Source: an uncultured Lachnospiraceae bacterium
Lineage (GTDB): Bacteria; Bacillota; Clostridia; Lachnospirales; Lachnospiraceae
Direction: 5' to 3'
Assembly (NCBI GenBank): GCA_947382625.1
Contig: CANDAG010000002.1
Location: 62,001-126,000 of the forward strand
Length of the DNA stretch: 64,000 nucleotides
Part shown: piece after piece, positions 34,824-43,472 of the stretch
Position numbering within the stretch: position 1 is the first letter of the stretch
How the letters are laid out: every line of letters begins with the position of its first letter
Notes under the pieces: generated by a model
Databases searched by the model: none
What the model saw: only the letters and a program-made list of their open reading frames with translations
What the model was told of the DNA's origin: nothing
Made by a program: the position numbers and the translations under genes

Positions 34824-36041
34824 ATGTTTACAGCATTTTTGATCAAATACGCAGAGATCGGCGTAAAAGGAAAAAACAGATATCTGTTTGAGGAGGCTTT
34901 GGCGAAGCAGGTGAAATATGCGCTGAAGCGGTGCGAGGGAGAGTTTAAGGTAACACGCAGGGACGGAAGGATCTATGTGGACGCCCTTTCGGAATTCGAT
35001 TATGACGAAACCGTGGACAACCTGAAGACGGTGTTCGGCATATCCAGCATCTGCCCGGTAGTGCGCGTGGAGGATGAGGGTTTTCCTAAGCTGGCGCAAA
35101 GCCTTACGGCATATGTGGACAAGGTATATAAGGACAAAAATCTTACCTTTAAGGTACAGACCAGAAGGGCAAGAAAAAACTATCCCATGAATTCCATGGA
35201 GCTGAACATGGAATTAGGAAGTGCGGTCTTGGACGCCTTTCCTGAAATGAAGGTGGATGTACATAAGCCCCAGGTGATGCTGCATGTGGAGATCAGAGAA
35301 AAGATTTATATTTATTCTGTGGAGATTCCCGGACCGGGAGGAATGCCTGTGGGCAGCAATGGAAAAGCAATGCTGCTTTTATCCGGCGGGATTGATTCTC
35401 CGGTGGCAGGCTATATGATCGCCAAACGGGGGGTGAAGATCGATGCGGTCTATTTTCATGCGCCGCCCTATACCAGTGACAGGGCAAAGGAAAAGGTGGT
35501 GGACCTGGCGAAGCTGGTGTCCCGTTACGCGGGGCCTGTGTATCTTCATGTGATCAATTTTACGGATATACAGCTTTACATCTATGAGAAATGTCCTCAT
35601 GAGGAGCTGACCATCATCATGCGCAGATATATGATGCGGATCGCGGAGGCAATAGCGGAGCAGAATGATTGTCTCGGGCTGATCACGGGAGAAAGTATCG
35701 GACAGGTGGCTTCTCAGACGGTGCAGTCTCTGGCGGTGACCAATGAAGTATGCAGCCTTCCGGTATTTCGGCCGCTGATCGGATTTGACAAGATGGAGAT
35801 CGTGGAGCTTTCCGAAAAGATCGGAACCTATGAGACCTCCATTCTGCCCTACGAGGACTGCTGTACCATCTTTGTGGCGGAGCACCCGGTGACAAAGCCC
35901 AATTTGAAGGTGATCAAACGGCACGAACAGAATCTGGACGAGAAGATTGAGGAACTGATGGCGAAGGCCTTAGAGACCGATGAGGTCATTATTGCAAGGT
36001 GGGGATCAAACGCAGACTCACAAAGCGAGTCGGCTTATTGA
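34824..36041 (+). CDS. thiI: tRNA 4-thiouridine synthase ThiI
   Basis: 405 residues: N-terminal ferredoxin-like and THUMP domains, then a PP-loop pyrophosphatase domain with LLLSGGIDSPVAG near 187 that adenylates U8 of tRNA. It lacks the C-terminal rhodanese domain of the E. coli enzyme, as is usual in Firmicutes, so sulfur should come from the cysteine desulfurase encoded upstream. ATG 34824 was chosen over GTG 34806 because the family begins MFTAFLIKYAEIG; the preceding AAAAGAGGA is close to it. The last 12 codons (GSNADSQSESAY) lie in a type B repeat, which also supplies the stop codon. Confidence 0.92.
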   Translation: MFTAFLIKYAEIGVKGKNRYLFEEALAKQVKYALKRCEGEFKVTRRDGRIYVDALSEFDYDETVDNLKTVFGISSICPVVRVEDEGFPKLAQSLTAYVDKVYKDKNLTFKVQTRRARKNYPMNSMELNMELGSAVLDAFPEMKVDVHKPQVMLHVEIREKIYIYSVEIPGPGGMPVGSNGKAMLLLSGGIDSPVAGYMIAKRGVKIDAVYFHAPPYTSDRAKEKVVDLAKLVSRYAGPVYLHVINFTDIQLYIYEKCPHEELTIIMRRYMMRIAEAIAEQNDCLGLITGESIGQVASQTVQSLAVTNEVCSLPVFRPLIGFDKMEIVELSEKIGTYETSILPYEDCCTIFVAEHPVTKPNLKVIKRHEQNLDEKIEELMAKALETDEVIIARWGSNADSQSESAY

Positions 36042-36077
36042 TCAGACGCTCTCTCGCTTAGCGGGACAGCTTATTGA
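36005..36077. repeat. Tandem pair of type B palindromic repeats on the minus strand
   Basis: Copies at 36005-36041 and 36039-36077, each reading TCAATAAG...GTTTGAT or GTCTGAT on the minus strand and overlapping by TGA. The first copy provides the end of thiI. Confidence 0.75.
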
Positions 36078-36116
36078 AAAAGAGAGTTGGCTTAAAGCCA
36101 ACTCTCAATATTTGCG
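36077..36116. terminator. Bidirectional terminator between thiI and the HPr-like gene
   Basis: GAGAGTTGGCTT and AAGCCAACTCTC form a perfect stem flanked by AAAAA on the left, giving a T run for the minus strand, and by ATATTTGCGTTTT on the right. Confidence 0.7.
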
Positions 36117-36133
36117 TTTTGCAGCGTTATTCA

Positions 36134-36364
36134 TTAAATCACATAAGGTGTTAACGCTTCCAGAACTTCTTCAATATTATCTTCCGCATGGATATTCAGG
36201 TCGATAGGCTTGGAAAGATCCAAACTAAAGATACCCATGATAGATTTAGCATCGATCACATATCTGCCGGATACTAAGTCGAAGTCGTAATCAAACTTTG
36301 TAATATCGTTAACAAATGATTTGACCTTATCAATTGAATTTAATGAAATCTGAACAGTTTTCAT
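36134..36364 (-). CDS. HPr-like protein lacking the phosphorylatable histidine
   Basis: 76 residues from ATG 36364, behind a near-perfect ribosome site (AAGGAGGTGATTCC). The middle KSIMGIFSLDLS matches the HPr Ser46 region, and the length and beta-alpha pattern fit HPr. The segment that normally holds GIHARPA is missing three residues and reads SIDKVKS, so there is no His15 to receive phosphate from enzyme I. It cannot work as an ordinary PTS carrier; a Crh-like regulatory role through the retained Ser is possible but unproven. It stands alone, converging on thiI and divergent from mtaB. Confidence 0.75.
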   Translation of the reverse strand: MKTVQISLNSIDKVKSFVNDITKFDYDFDLVSGRYVIDAKSIMGIFSLDLSKPIDLNIHAEDNIEEVLEALTPYVI

Positions 36365-36475
36365 TGGAATCACCTCCTTCAATCTGCATGTCTCCTATCC
36401 TTATAGTAAAGGGTCGGGAATGAAAAGTCAATGCTAAAAGGGGACAAAAATAATGAACACAAGGTGGTAGGGAAT

Positions 36476-37849
36476 ATGAAAAGTATCGCATTCCATAATC
36501 TTGGATGTAAGGTAAACGGATACGAAATGGAATATATGCAGCAGGCTTTCAGGGAAAAAGGCTACCATATTGTCCCATTTGATGAAAAAGCAGATATCTA
36601 TGTTATAAATACCTGCACGGTGACCAATATTGCCGACAGAAAGAGCCGCCAGATGCTTCACAGGGCGAAGGCCAGGAACCCGGAGGCGGTGGTGGCGGCG
36701 GTGGGGTGCTATGTCCAGGCCGGAAAGGAAGAGGCGCTTAAGGATATGAGCATTGACCTTGCCATCGGAAATAACAGAAAAAAGGACCTGCTCCCCATAC
36801 TGGAGGAATACCTTTCAAGACGGGAGGAAAAGGGAGACGTACAAAAGGGGGAGGAGGACAAGACCCTGCAGGGGACGACGATCATAGATATCAACCGGAC
36901 CGCCGAGTATGAGGATATGGAGATCAGCGCCGCGGCAGAGCACACAAGAGCTTTTGTCAAGGTGCAGGACGGCTGCAATCAGTTCTGCTCCTACTGTATC
37001 ATTCCCTATGTAAGGGGGCGGATCAGGAGCCGGGAGCTGGAGGATGCCGTAGAAGAGGTCAAAAGGCTTAAGGAGGCAGGCTACAGGGAAATCGTCCTGA
37101 CCGGGATCCATTTAAGCTCCTATGGCATGAGCGGTGGAAACGATTTTTCCAGGAGCAGGCTTCCTGAGCTGATCCGTGCCGTGGGGGAGAGGACCGGGAT
37201 CGAGCGCATCCGTCTGGGCTCCCTGGAACCCCGTATCATTACGGGGGAGTTTGTCAGAGAATTAAAGGAAGTCCCGGCATTATGCCCTCATTTTCACCTT
37301 TCCCTCCAGAGCGGGTGTAATTCGGTGCTGAAAAGAATGAATAGAAAATACTCTGCGGAGGAATACTATGAAAAAGTATGTATGCTCAGGGAGGGCTTTG
37401 ACCATCCGGCCATTACCACAGATGTGATCGTGGGATTTCCGGGAGAATCTGAGGAGGAATTTCAGGAGACAAGGGATTTCCTCGGAAGGACAGGCTTTTA
37501 TGAAATGCATGTCTTTAAGTATTCCAGAAGAAAAGGTACTGTAGCCGCCGCTATGGAGGGACAGATCCCGGAGGCGGTCAAGGGAAGGCGCAGTGGAGAG
37601 CTTTTGGCATTGGATAAGGAAATGTCCCGTAAGTACCGGGAAATGCATCTACATAAGCAGGCAGAGATACTGCTTGAGGAAGAAAAGGAGATCGGCGGAG
37701 AACGCTGCCAGATAGGGTTTACAAAGGAATATATCCGTGCGGCGGTGCCTTTAAAGGACCTTCCGGAAGGGGAAAAGCTCTCCGGCAGGATCGTTAAGGG
37801 GGAGCTGACGGGCTTTTTAGAACCGGATATTTTGCGGATTTGTTTGTAA
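36476..37849 (+). CDS. mtaB: tRNA t6A37 methylthiotransferase MtaB
   Basis: 457 residues from ATG 36476 (MKSIAFHNLGCKVNGYE), behind AAGGTGGTAGGG. N-terminal UPF0004 domain with the cysteines of LGCKVN, NTCTVTN and VGCYVQ holding an auxiliary Fe-S cluster, radical SAM cluster Cys167, Cys171 and Cys174 in CNQFCSYC, and a C-terminal TRAM domain. The motif pattern fits MtaB (formerly YqeV) rather than MiaB. It adds a methylthio group to t6A37 of tRNAs reading ANN codons. It is divergent from the HPr-like gene. Confidence 0.9.
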   Translation: MKSIAFHNLGCKVNGYEMEYMQQAFREKGYHIVPFDEKADIYVINTCTVTNIADRKSRQMLHRAKARNPEAVVAAVGCYVQAGKEEALKDMSIDLAIGNNRKKDLLPILEEYLSRREEKGDVQKGEEDKTLQGTTIIDINRTAEYEDMEISAAAEHTRAFVKVQDGCNQFCSYCIIPYVRGRIRSRELEDAVEEVKRLKEAGYREIVLTGIHLSSYGMSGGNDFSRSRLPELIRAVGERTGIERIRLGSLEPRIITGEFVRELKEVPALCPHFHLSLQSGCNSVLKRMNRKYSAEEYYEKVCMLREGFDHPAITTDVIVGFPGESEEEFQETRDFLGRTGFYEMHVFKYSRRKGTVAAAMEGQIPEAVKGRRSGELLALDKEMSRKYREMHLHKQAEILLEEEKEIGGERCQIGFTKEYIRAAVPLKDLPEGEKLSGRIVKGELTGFLEPDILRICL

Positions 37850-37914
37850 TTATTGAATTTTCCGGCAAAATAGAGTAAGATAAAACTAATGAATGTTGTG
37901 AAGAGGTGCCATTT

Positions 37915-38175
37915 ATGCAGGATTTGGGAAATACACAGTTTTTCAGGGTAGAGACAGACAATACAAGCGTAAAAGAGATACTCGCAGAAGTGTATGCAGC
38001 GTTGACAGAGAAGGGCTATAATCCTGTTAACCAGATCGTGGGCTATATTATGTCCGGTGACCCTACCTACATCACCAGCTACAAAAACGCCAGAAGCCTG
38101 ATCATGAGAGTAGAGAGGGACGAGCTGGTGGAGGAACTTTTGACAGAGTATATCAGGAACAATCGGTGGAAATAA
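37915..38175 (+). CDS. ireB: IreB family regulatory phosphoprotein (UPF0297)
   Basis: 86 residues, the full family length. [28 protein letters not shown] and [12 protein letters not shown] are the conserved blocks. In Enterococcus, IreB is phosphorylated by the PASTA kinase IreK and affects cephalosporin resistance. ATG 37915 follows GAAGAGGTG. It is followed by ruvX and a DUF1292 gene, the standard order in Firmicutes. Confidence 0.92.
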   Translation: MQDLGNTQFFRVETDNTSVKEILAEVYAALTEKGYNPVNQIVGYIMSGDPTYITSYKNARSLIMRVERDELVEELLTEYIRNNRWK

Positions 38176-38206
38176 ACGATAAGAGCTTCCAAAAAGGCAG
38201 GAAGAT

Positions 38207-38641
38207 ATGCGGATTATGGGTTTGGACTTTGGCTCGAAGACGGTAGGGGTGGCGATCAGCGACCCGCTTCTTTTGACAGCCCAGGGGATAGAAATCATCA
38301 GAAGAAAAGAAGAAAACAAGCAGCGCCAGACATTAGCCAGGATAGAGGCGTTGATCGAAGAGTATCAGGTAGAGGAAATTGTGATCGGATTACCCAAAAA
38401 TATGAACGATACTCTGGGAGAACGCGTGGAAAAGACCCTGGAATTTAAGGAGAAGCTGGAGCGGCGGACAGGCCTGCCGGTACATACCTGGGATGAAAGG
38501 CTGACCACGGTGGCGGCCGATAAGGCCATGATGGAAGCAGGGATACGCAGAGAAAACCGAAAGGAATATGTGGATAAGATTGCGGCGGTGCTGATCTTGC
38601 AGGGATTTCTGGATCTTAGAGGAAGACAGGGCGGCGCATAA
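38207..38641 (+). CDS. ruvX: Holliday junction resolvase-like RuvX (YqgF)
   Basis: 144 residues with an RNase H-like fold: [17 protein letters not shown] at the N-terminus (first catalytic Asp), [26 protein letters not shown], and a final acidic segment [16 protein letters not shown]. The family is implicated in 16S pre-rRNA 5' end processing and was first proposed as a Holliday junction resolvase. AGGAAG precedes the ATG. Part of the ireB-ruvX-DUF1292 cluster. Confidence 0.93.
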   Translation: MRIMGLDFGSKTVGVAISDPLLLTAQGIEIIRRKEENKQRQTLARIEALIEEYQVEEIVIGLPKNMNDTLGERVEKTLEFKEKLERRTGLPVHTWDERLTTVAADKAMMEAGIRRENRKEYVDKIAAVLILQGFLDLRGRQGGA

Positions 38642-38666
38642 GTGTTTTGAAAGGGTATGACAGTAA

Positions 38667-38921
38667 GTGGAAAAAATTAAGTTTACGCTGGATACACAAG
38701 AGAGCGTGGAGTTTTATGTTTTGGAACAGACGAAGCTGGGGGGAAGTCAGTATATACTGGTGACAGATACCCAGGATGGGGACGGGGAAGCTCTGATCCT
38801 GAAGGAAACTTCAGAACCGGGCTTAAAGGAAAGCGTCTACGAGATCGTAGAGGATGATACGGAGCTGGCAGCGATAGCCGGCGTGTTTGAGAATCTTCTG
38901 GAGGACATTGAACTTACGTAA
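38667..38921 (+). CDS. DUF1292 family protein
   Basis: 84 residues, acidic, starting at GTG 38667. Contains FYVLEQTKLGGSQYILVTD and the acidic tail typical of DUF1292 (YrzB family). Function unknown; it regularly follows ireB and ruvX in Firmicutes, as here. Confidence 0.88.
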   Translation: MEKIKFTLDTQESVEFYVLEQTKLGGSQYILVTDTQDGDGEALILKETSEPGLKESVYEIVEDDTELAAIAGVFENLLEDIELT

Positions 38922-38981
38922 AACTGGTGGATCAGGCAAAAATGGCATCTTTTGGCGAAACGGAATGTGGAGGTAATTTGC

Positions 38982-40655
38982 TTGAAAAAAATTGAACAGA
39001 AAAGAAGCTCGGCTTTAAAGGTGATCCCTTTAGGAGGCCTTGAGCAGATTGGTATGAACATTACTGCCTTTGAATATGAAGACAGTATTATTGTTGTGGA
39101 CTGCGGTCTGTCCTTTCCGGAGGACGATATGCTGGGGATCGACCTGGTGATCCCTGACGTGACATATCTCAAAAATAACATCGAAAAAGTAAAAGGATTT
39201 ATCATCACCCATGGACATGAGGATCACATCGGGGCACTGCCCTATGTGCTCCGGGATATCAACGCTCCTATTTATGCAACCAAGCTGACCATGGGGATCA
39301 TTGAGAACAAATTTAAGGAGCACAACCTGACCAACAATACCAAGCGGAAGGTAGTCAAATTCGGACAGTCCATTAATTTGGGACAATTCCGCATTGAATT
39401 TATCAAAACAAACCACAGTATCGTGGATGCGGCAGCGCTGGCGATCTATTCCCCGGCGGGGATTGTGGTGCATACAGGGGACTTTAAGGTGGATTATACA
39501 CCGGTGTTTGGAGATGCCATTGACCTGCAGCGTCTTGCGGAGATCGGCAAGAAGGGTGTGCTGGCGCTGATGTGCGACTCCACCAACGCTGAGAGGCCGG
39601 GATTTACCCCTTCAGAGAAGACGGTCGGAAGAACCTTTGATATGCTTTTTGAGGAGCACAAAAATACCAGGATCATTATTGCAACCTTTGCGTCTAACGT
39701 GGACAGGGTGCAGCAGATCATCAATTCAGCCTACAAGTCCGGACGGAAGGTAGTGGTGGAGGGACGCAGCATGGTGAATATCATCGAGACTGCCACCAAT
39801 TTGGGCTACCTGAATGTGCCGGATAATACGCTGATCGATGTGGAGCAGCTGAAAAATTATCCCGATGAAAAAACCGTAGTGATCACCACGGGAAGCCAGG
39901 GGGAGAGCATGGCGGCTTTAAGCCGTATGGCGGAGGATAACCATAAAAGGATATCCATCGGCCCCAGGGATACGGTGATCTTTTCTTCCCATCCCATTCC
40001 GGGTAACGAAAAGGCGGTCACCAACGTGATCAACGAGCTGTTGCTCAAGGGAGCGGATGTGATCTTCCAGGATGTGCACGTATCAGGACATGCCTGCCAG
40101 GAGGAGATCAAGCTGATCTATACTCTGGTACGTCCTAAATATGCCATTCCTGTCCATGGGGAGTTCAAGCATTTGAAGGCCCAGGCCAAGATCGCCAGGG
40201 AGCTTGGATTTGCCAAAGAAAATATTTTTATCCTCCAGTCAGGAGATGTATTGGAGCTTACCGACGAAAAGGCTGAAGTTACCGGCAAGGTTCCGGTAGG
40301 AGATATTCTGGTGGACGGCCTTGGCGTGGGAGATGTGGGAAATATAGTACTGCGCGACCGGCAGCATCTTGCGGAGGACGGAATTCTGATCGTGGTGCTC
40401 GGCCTGGACGGGGCTACCGACGAGCTGATCAGCGGGCCGGATATTGTATCGAGAGGCTTTGTGTATGTGAGGGAGTCGGACGAGCTTATGGAAGAGGCCC
40501 GGCAGGTCATCAATGAAGCGGTGGAAGGATGCCTAAGCCGCGGGATCGCCGATTGGGGAAAGCTGAAAAGCGCCATTAAGGACGCATTGGGAGAATTCGT
40601 CTGGAAAAAGACCAAGAGACGTCCTATGATCCTGCCGATCATAATGGAAATATAG
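38982..40655 (+). CDS. rnj: Ribonuclease J
   Basis: 557 residues. A metallo-beta-lactamase domain with HGHEDH (77-82) as the zinc site, a beta-CASP domain with SMVNIIETA, and a C-terminal domain near IVLRDRQHLAEDGILIVV. RNase J has 5' exonuclease and endonuclease activity and acts in mRNA decay and rRNA maturation. The start is the rare TTG at 38982, chosen because GGAGG lies eight bases upstream and the protein then begins LKKIEQKRSSALKVIPLGG; an upstream in-frame ATG would place the ribosome site inside the gene. J1 versus J2 cannot be decided. Confidence 0.92.
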   Translation: MKKIEQKRSSALKVIPLGGLEQIGMNITAFEYEDSIIVVDCGLSFPEDDMLGIDLVIPDVTYLKNNIEKVKGFIITHGHEDHIGALPYVLRDINAPIYATKLTMGIIENKFKEHNLTNNTKRKVVKFGQSINLGQFRIEFIKTNHSIVDAAALAIYSPAGIVVHTGDFKVDYTPVFGDAIDLQRLAEIGKKGVLALMCDSTNAERPGFTPSEKTVGRTFDMLFEEHKNTRIIIATFASNVDRVQQIINSAYKSGRKVVVEGRSMVNIIETATNLGYLNVPDNTLIDVEQLKNYPDEKTVVITTGSQGESMAALSRMAEDNHKRISIGPRDTVIFSSHPIPGNEKAVTNVINELLLKGADVIFQDVHVSGHACQEEIKLIYTLVRPKYAIPVHGEFKHLKAQAKIARELGFAKENIFILQSGDVLELTDEKAEVTGKVPVGDILVDGLGVGDVGNIVLRDRQHLAEDGILIVVLGLDGATDELISGPDIVSRGFVYVRESDELMEEARQVINEAVEGCLSRGIADWGKLKSAIKDALGEFVWKKTKRRPMILPIIMEI

Positions 40656-40710
40656 CGGCAGACCGGGGCAGACCGGACTGCTGCGGATATAAGGAGTAAC
40701 GGAAAGCAGC

Positions 40711-41103
40711 ATGAATGCAAAGTATTTAATAGTCGCAATGATAGAAACCATAATTAAAATAGCGATCCTTGCCGCTGCAGTGGTGTTTGTCTTTCGGGGG
40801 GCCACTCAGGCCTATGATTTTGGCTATCGGGTGTTTGCAGATCAGCCTGTATCTGTTTCGGGAGGCAGGACCATTACGGTAGGGGTTTCCGAGAGCGCTT
40901 CCCTGAAGGAGATTGCGGAAATGCTGGAGGAAAAGGGCCTGATCGAGGATTCCAGGCTGTTTGTGGTCCAGGAGCTTTTGTCGGCCTATCATGGTAAGAT
41001 CCTCCCCGGTATTTACGATCTGAGTACGGATATGACCGCCGAGCAGATGCTGGAGATCATGTCCACCCAGGCAGGAGAGGAAAACACAGAGCAGGAGCAA
41101 TAA
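40711..41103 (+). CDS. Short membrane protein resembling the N-terminal part of MltG (YceG)
   Basis: 130 residues: an N-terminal membrane helix (about 8-30), then a LysM-like YceG N-terminal region (SASLKEIAEMLEEKGLIEDSRLF and KILPGIYDLSTDM). The catalytic lytic transglycosylase domain with its essential Glu is absent, because the frame ends in TQAGEENTEQEQ. It could be a stand-alone regulatory version, known from other Lachnospiraceae annotations as a small MltG-like protein, or a truncated relic; the intact frame and ribosome site argue for a real gene. It is followed at once by trmR. Confidence 0.6.
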   Translation: MNAKYLIVAMIETIIKIAILAAAVVFVFRGATQAYDFGYRVFADQPVSVSGGRTITVGVSESASLKEIAEMLEEKGLIEDSRLFVVQELLSAYHGKILPGIYDLSTDMTAEQMLEIMSTQAGEENTEQEQ

Positions 41104-41106
41104 CCA

Positions 41107-41748
41107 GTGATCACGGAAGAAAGAATCAGTGCGTTTATTAATTCCTTTGACAAAGGAAATACCCCTTTTTTGGATGAGCTTGAGAAATCTGCCCTCGCGG
41201 CGGGCATACCTATTATCAGACCGGAGATGCAGAGTCTCTTGAAGCTGCTTCTGGCCATGAAACAGCCGGAGCAGATTTTGGAGGTGGGAACAGCCATTGG
41301 CTTTTCGGCGCTTCTCATGAGTGAGTACGGACCGAAGGACTGCAGGATCACCACCATAGAAAAATACGAAAAGAGAATCCCGGAAGCCCTTCTGAATTTC
41401 AGAAAGGCGGGGAAGGAGGAGGCCATCACACTGCTTGCAGGTGATGCCTCCGCTGTTTTAAAGGGCTTAAAGGGATCCTATGATCTTATTTTTATGGATG
41501 CGGCAAAGGGACAGTATATCCATTTCCTGCCGGATATTTTGCGGCTGCTGCCACAGGGCGGGCTGCTGGTCTCCGACAATGTGTTAAAGGGCGGGGAGAT
41601 CATGGAATCCCGTTTTGCCGTGACCAGAAGGGATCGTACCATCCACACCAGAATGCGGGAATATCTTTATGAGCTGAAGCATAATGAGCTTCTGGAGACG
41701 GCAATCCTGCCAGTGGGGGACGGCGTGACAGTGAGTGTCAAAAAGTAA
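41107..41748 (+). CDS. trmR: tRNA 5-hydroxyuridine methyltransferase TrmR (YrrM-like O-methyltransferase)
   Basis: 213 residues, class I SAM O-methyltransferase: ILEVGTAIGFSALLMSEYG (SAM motif I), DLIFMDAAKGQYIHFLPDILRLL and GGLLVSDNVLKGG. In Bacillus, TrmR methylates 5-hydroxyuridine at wobble position 34 to 5-methoxyuridine, and the hydroxylation needs U32-family TrhP proteins. The gene begins with GTG 41107, 4 bases after the MltG-like gene, and a U32 gene follows, which supports this assignment over a catechol-type enzyme. Confidence 0.85.
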   Translation: MITEERISAFINSFDKGNTPFLDELEKSALAAGIPIIRPEMQSLLKLLLAMKQPEQILEVGTAIGFSALLMSEYGPKDCRITTIEKYEKRIPEALLNFRKAGKEEAITLLAGDASAVLKGLKGSYDLIFMDAAKGQYIHFLPDILRLLPQGGLLVSDNVLKGGEIMESRFAVTRRDRTIHTRMREYLYELKHNELLETAILPVGDGVTVSVKK

Positions 41749-41865
41749 GTGTTACAGAAGAAAGTGAATAACCCTGCGGGCAGGCCTTGGGCTTGCTGCT
41801 TGTAGAAATGAAATAGCGATGGTTCGGATGGCGATTGTCCGAACTGTTATGGAAACGGAGAAAGT

Positions 41866-43107
41866 ATGCGAAAACCGGAATTACTGATACCTGCCAGTTC
41901 GCTGGAGGTTTTAAAAACAGCGGTGCTGTTCGGCGCGGATGCTGTGTATATAGGTGGAGAGGCCTTTGGCCTGCGGGCCAAGGCCAAGAATTTTTCTCCG
42001 GAGGAAATGCGCCGGGGGATTGCCTTTGCCCATGAGCATGGGGTCAGAGTGCATGTGACAGCCAATATCCTGGCTCACAACAAGGACCTGGCAGGGGCGG
42101 AGGAATATTTCAGGGAGCTTAAGGAATTAAAGCCGGATGCGCTGATCATTGCGGATCCCGGTATGTTTATGCTTGCCAGAAGGATCTGCCCGGAGATCGA
42201 TATCCATATTTCCACCCAGGCCAATAATACCAATTACATGACCTGGCAGTTCTGGCATGATTTAGGAGCAAAACGGGTAGTCTGCGCCAGGGAGCTGTCT
42301 TTGGAGGAGATCGGACAGATCAGAGAAAAAATCCCGGCGGATATGGAGATTGAAAGCTTTATCCATGGCTCTATGTGTATCTCCTATTCGGGGCGATGTC
42401 TGCTGAGCAGCTATTTTACGGGAAGGGATGCCAACCAGGGCGCATGCACCCATCCCTGCCGGTGGAAATATGCGGTGATGGAGGAGAGCAGGCCGGGAGA
42501 ATATCTGCCGGTTTATGAGAACGAACGGGGAACCTTTATTTTTAACTCCAAGGATCTGTGCATGATCGAATATCTGCCGGAAATGATAAAGGCGGGGATC
42601 GACAGCTTTAAAATAGAAGGGCGGATGAAGACGGCGCTTTATGTGGCGGCGGTGGCAAGAACCTACCGCAAGGCGATTGATGATTATTTTGAGTCGGAGG
42701 AGAAGTACCAAAGCAATATGGATTGGTATAAGGCGGAGATCTCCAAAAGCGTCCACAGGCAGTTTAATACGGGCTTTTATTTCGGAAGGCCGGATGAGAA
42801 CGCCCAGATCTATGACAGCAGCACTTATGTGAATGAGTATGTTTATCTGGGAATGGCGGAGGAGGTTTCAAAGGATGGCCGGATCCGCATTGAGCAGAAG
42901 AACAAGTTTTGCGTGGGTGATGAAATAGAGATCATGAAGCCGGACGGAAGGAATCTGCCTGTGCAGGTGCTTTCCCTGACTACGGAGGATGGTGAGAAGG
43001 TGGAAAGTGCGCCTCATGCAAGGCAGATCCTGTGGGTAGAGCTGAGCGGGCAGGCGGATCAGTACGATCTGCTCAGAGTGAAAAAGAGTGAGAACACAGG
43101 CAGATAG
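41866..43107 (+). CDS. U32 family protein, tRNA uridine 34 hydroxylation (TrhP-like)
   Basis: 413 residues: ELLIPASSLEVLKTAVLFGADAVYIGG at the start (split TIM-like barrel), HGSMCISYSGRCLLSSYFTGRDANQG, CTHPCRWKY, and SFKIEGRMKT, all U32 signatures including the cysteines of the Fe-S site. A C-terminal beta-barrel-like region follows. Once annotated as collagenase or peptidase, this group is now linked with prephenate-dependent hydroxylation of tRNA U34. Gene order trmR-U32 supports that role. No second U32 gene is in the window. Confidence 0.85.
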   Translation: MRKPELLIPASSLEVLKTAVLFGADAVYIGGEAFGLRAKAKNFSPEEMRRGIAFAHEHGVRVHVTANILAHNKDLAGAEEYFRELKELKPDALIIADPGMFMLARRICPEIDIHISTQANNTNYMTWQFWHDLGAKRVVCARELSLEEIGQIREKIPADMEIESFIHGSMCISYSGRCLLSSYFTGRDANQGACTHPCRWKYAVMEESRPGEYLPVYENERGTFIFNSKDLCMIEYLPEMIKAGIDSFKIEGRMKTALYVAAVARTYRKAIDDYFESEEKYQSNMDWYKAEISKSVHRQFNTGFYFGRPDENAQIYDSSTYVNEYVYLGMAEEVSKDGRIRIEQKNKFCVGDEIEIMKPDGRNLPVQVLSLTTEDGEKVESAPHARQILWVELSGQADQYDLLRVKKSENTGR

Positions 43108-43177
43108 GGATTGCGAATACCTGCCTGCAGCGTCAAAAAAGGCAGAAAAAATATTGTTCAACATGCTCAGTTGATTT

Positions 43178-43256
43178 TTGACATGGATTTTCTTTTTGGA
43201 TAATTCTCATAAAATTGTAAAAAAGTGTTGCATTTAAGAGAAATATAGAGTATCTT
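43178..43256 (+). promoter_or_regulatory. Two consecutive promoters upstream of glnN
   Basis: TTGACA (43178-43183) with TAATTC (43201-43206), and TTGCAT (43228-43233) with TATCTT (43251-43256), each with a 17-base spacer. They lie in the 365-base gap before the glutamine synthetase gene, more than 200 bases upstream of it. Confidence 0.6.
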
Positions 43257-43347
43257 ATTACACGTAAATTAAAACTTTAAGGGAACAATCAGTGAGAGGA
43301 TCCTTGAAGAATTTTGATAATATAAATAAAGCTTATTTTGAACAAAG

Positions 43348-43378
43348 ATGTTCCAAAGTTTTTTGGGACATTTTTTTG
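43348..43378 (+). terminator. Leader terminator / possible attenuator of glnN
   Basis: ATGTTCC pairs with GGGACAT, followed by TTTTTTT. It lies downstream of both promoters and about 95 bases before the glnN start, so transcripts must read through it. An upstream segment, AAGGGAACAATCAGTGAGAGGATCCTT (near 43278-43304), could form a competing hairpin. Confidence 0.6.
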
Positions 43379-43380
43379 TT

Positions 43381-43416
43381 AAATAAGCCGGTTCACAATG
43401 CGGGATAGGGTTTGAT
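43381..43416. repeat. Degenerate type B repeat
   Basis: AAATAAGCCGGTTCACAATG...GGGTTTGAT; stem bases partly lost. It directly follows the leader terminator. Confidence 0.45.
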
Positions 43417-43472
43417 GCGCAAAAGGTGTGCTGAGGAATTTATGAAAAAGTGAAAGGAAAAGGTGGAGGAAA

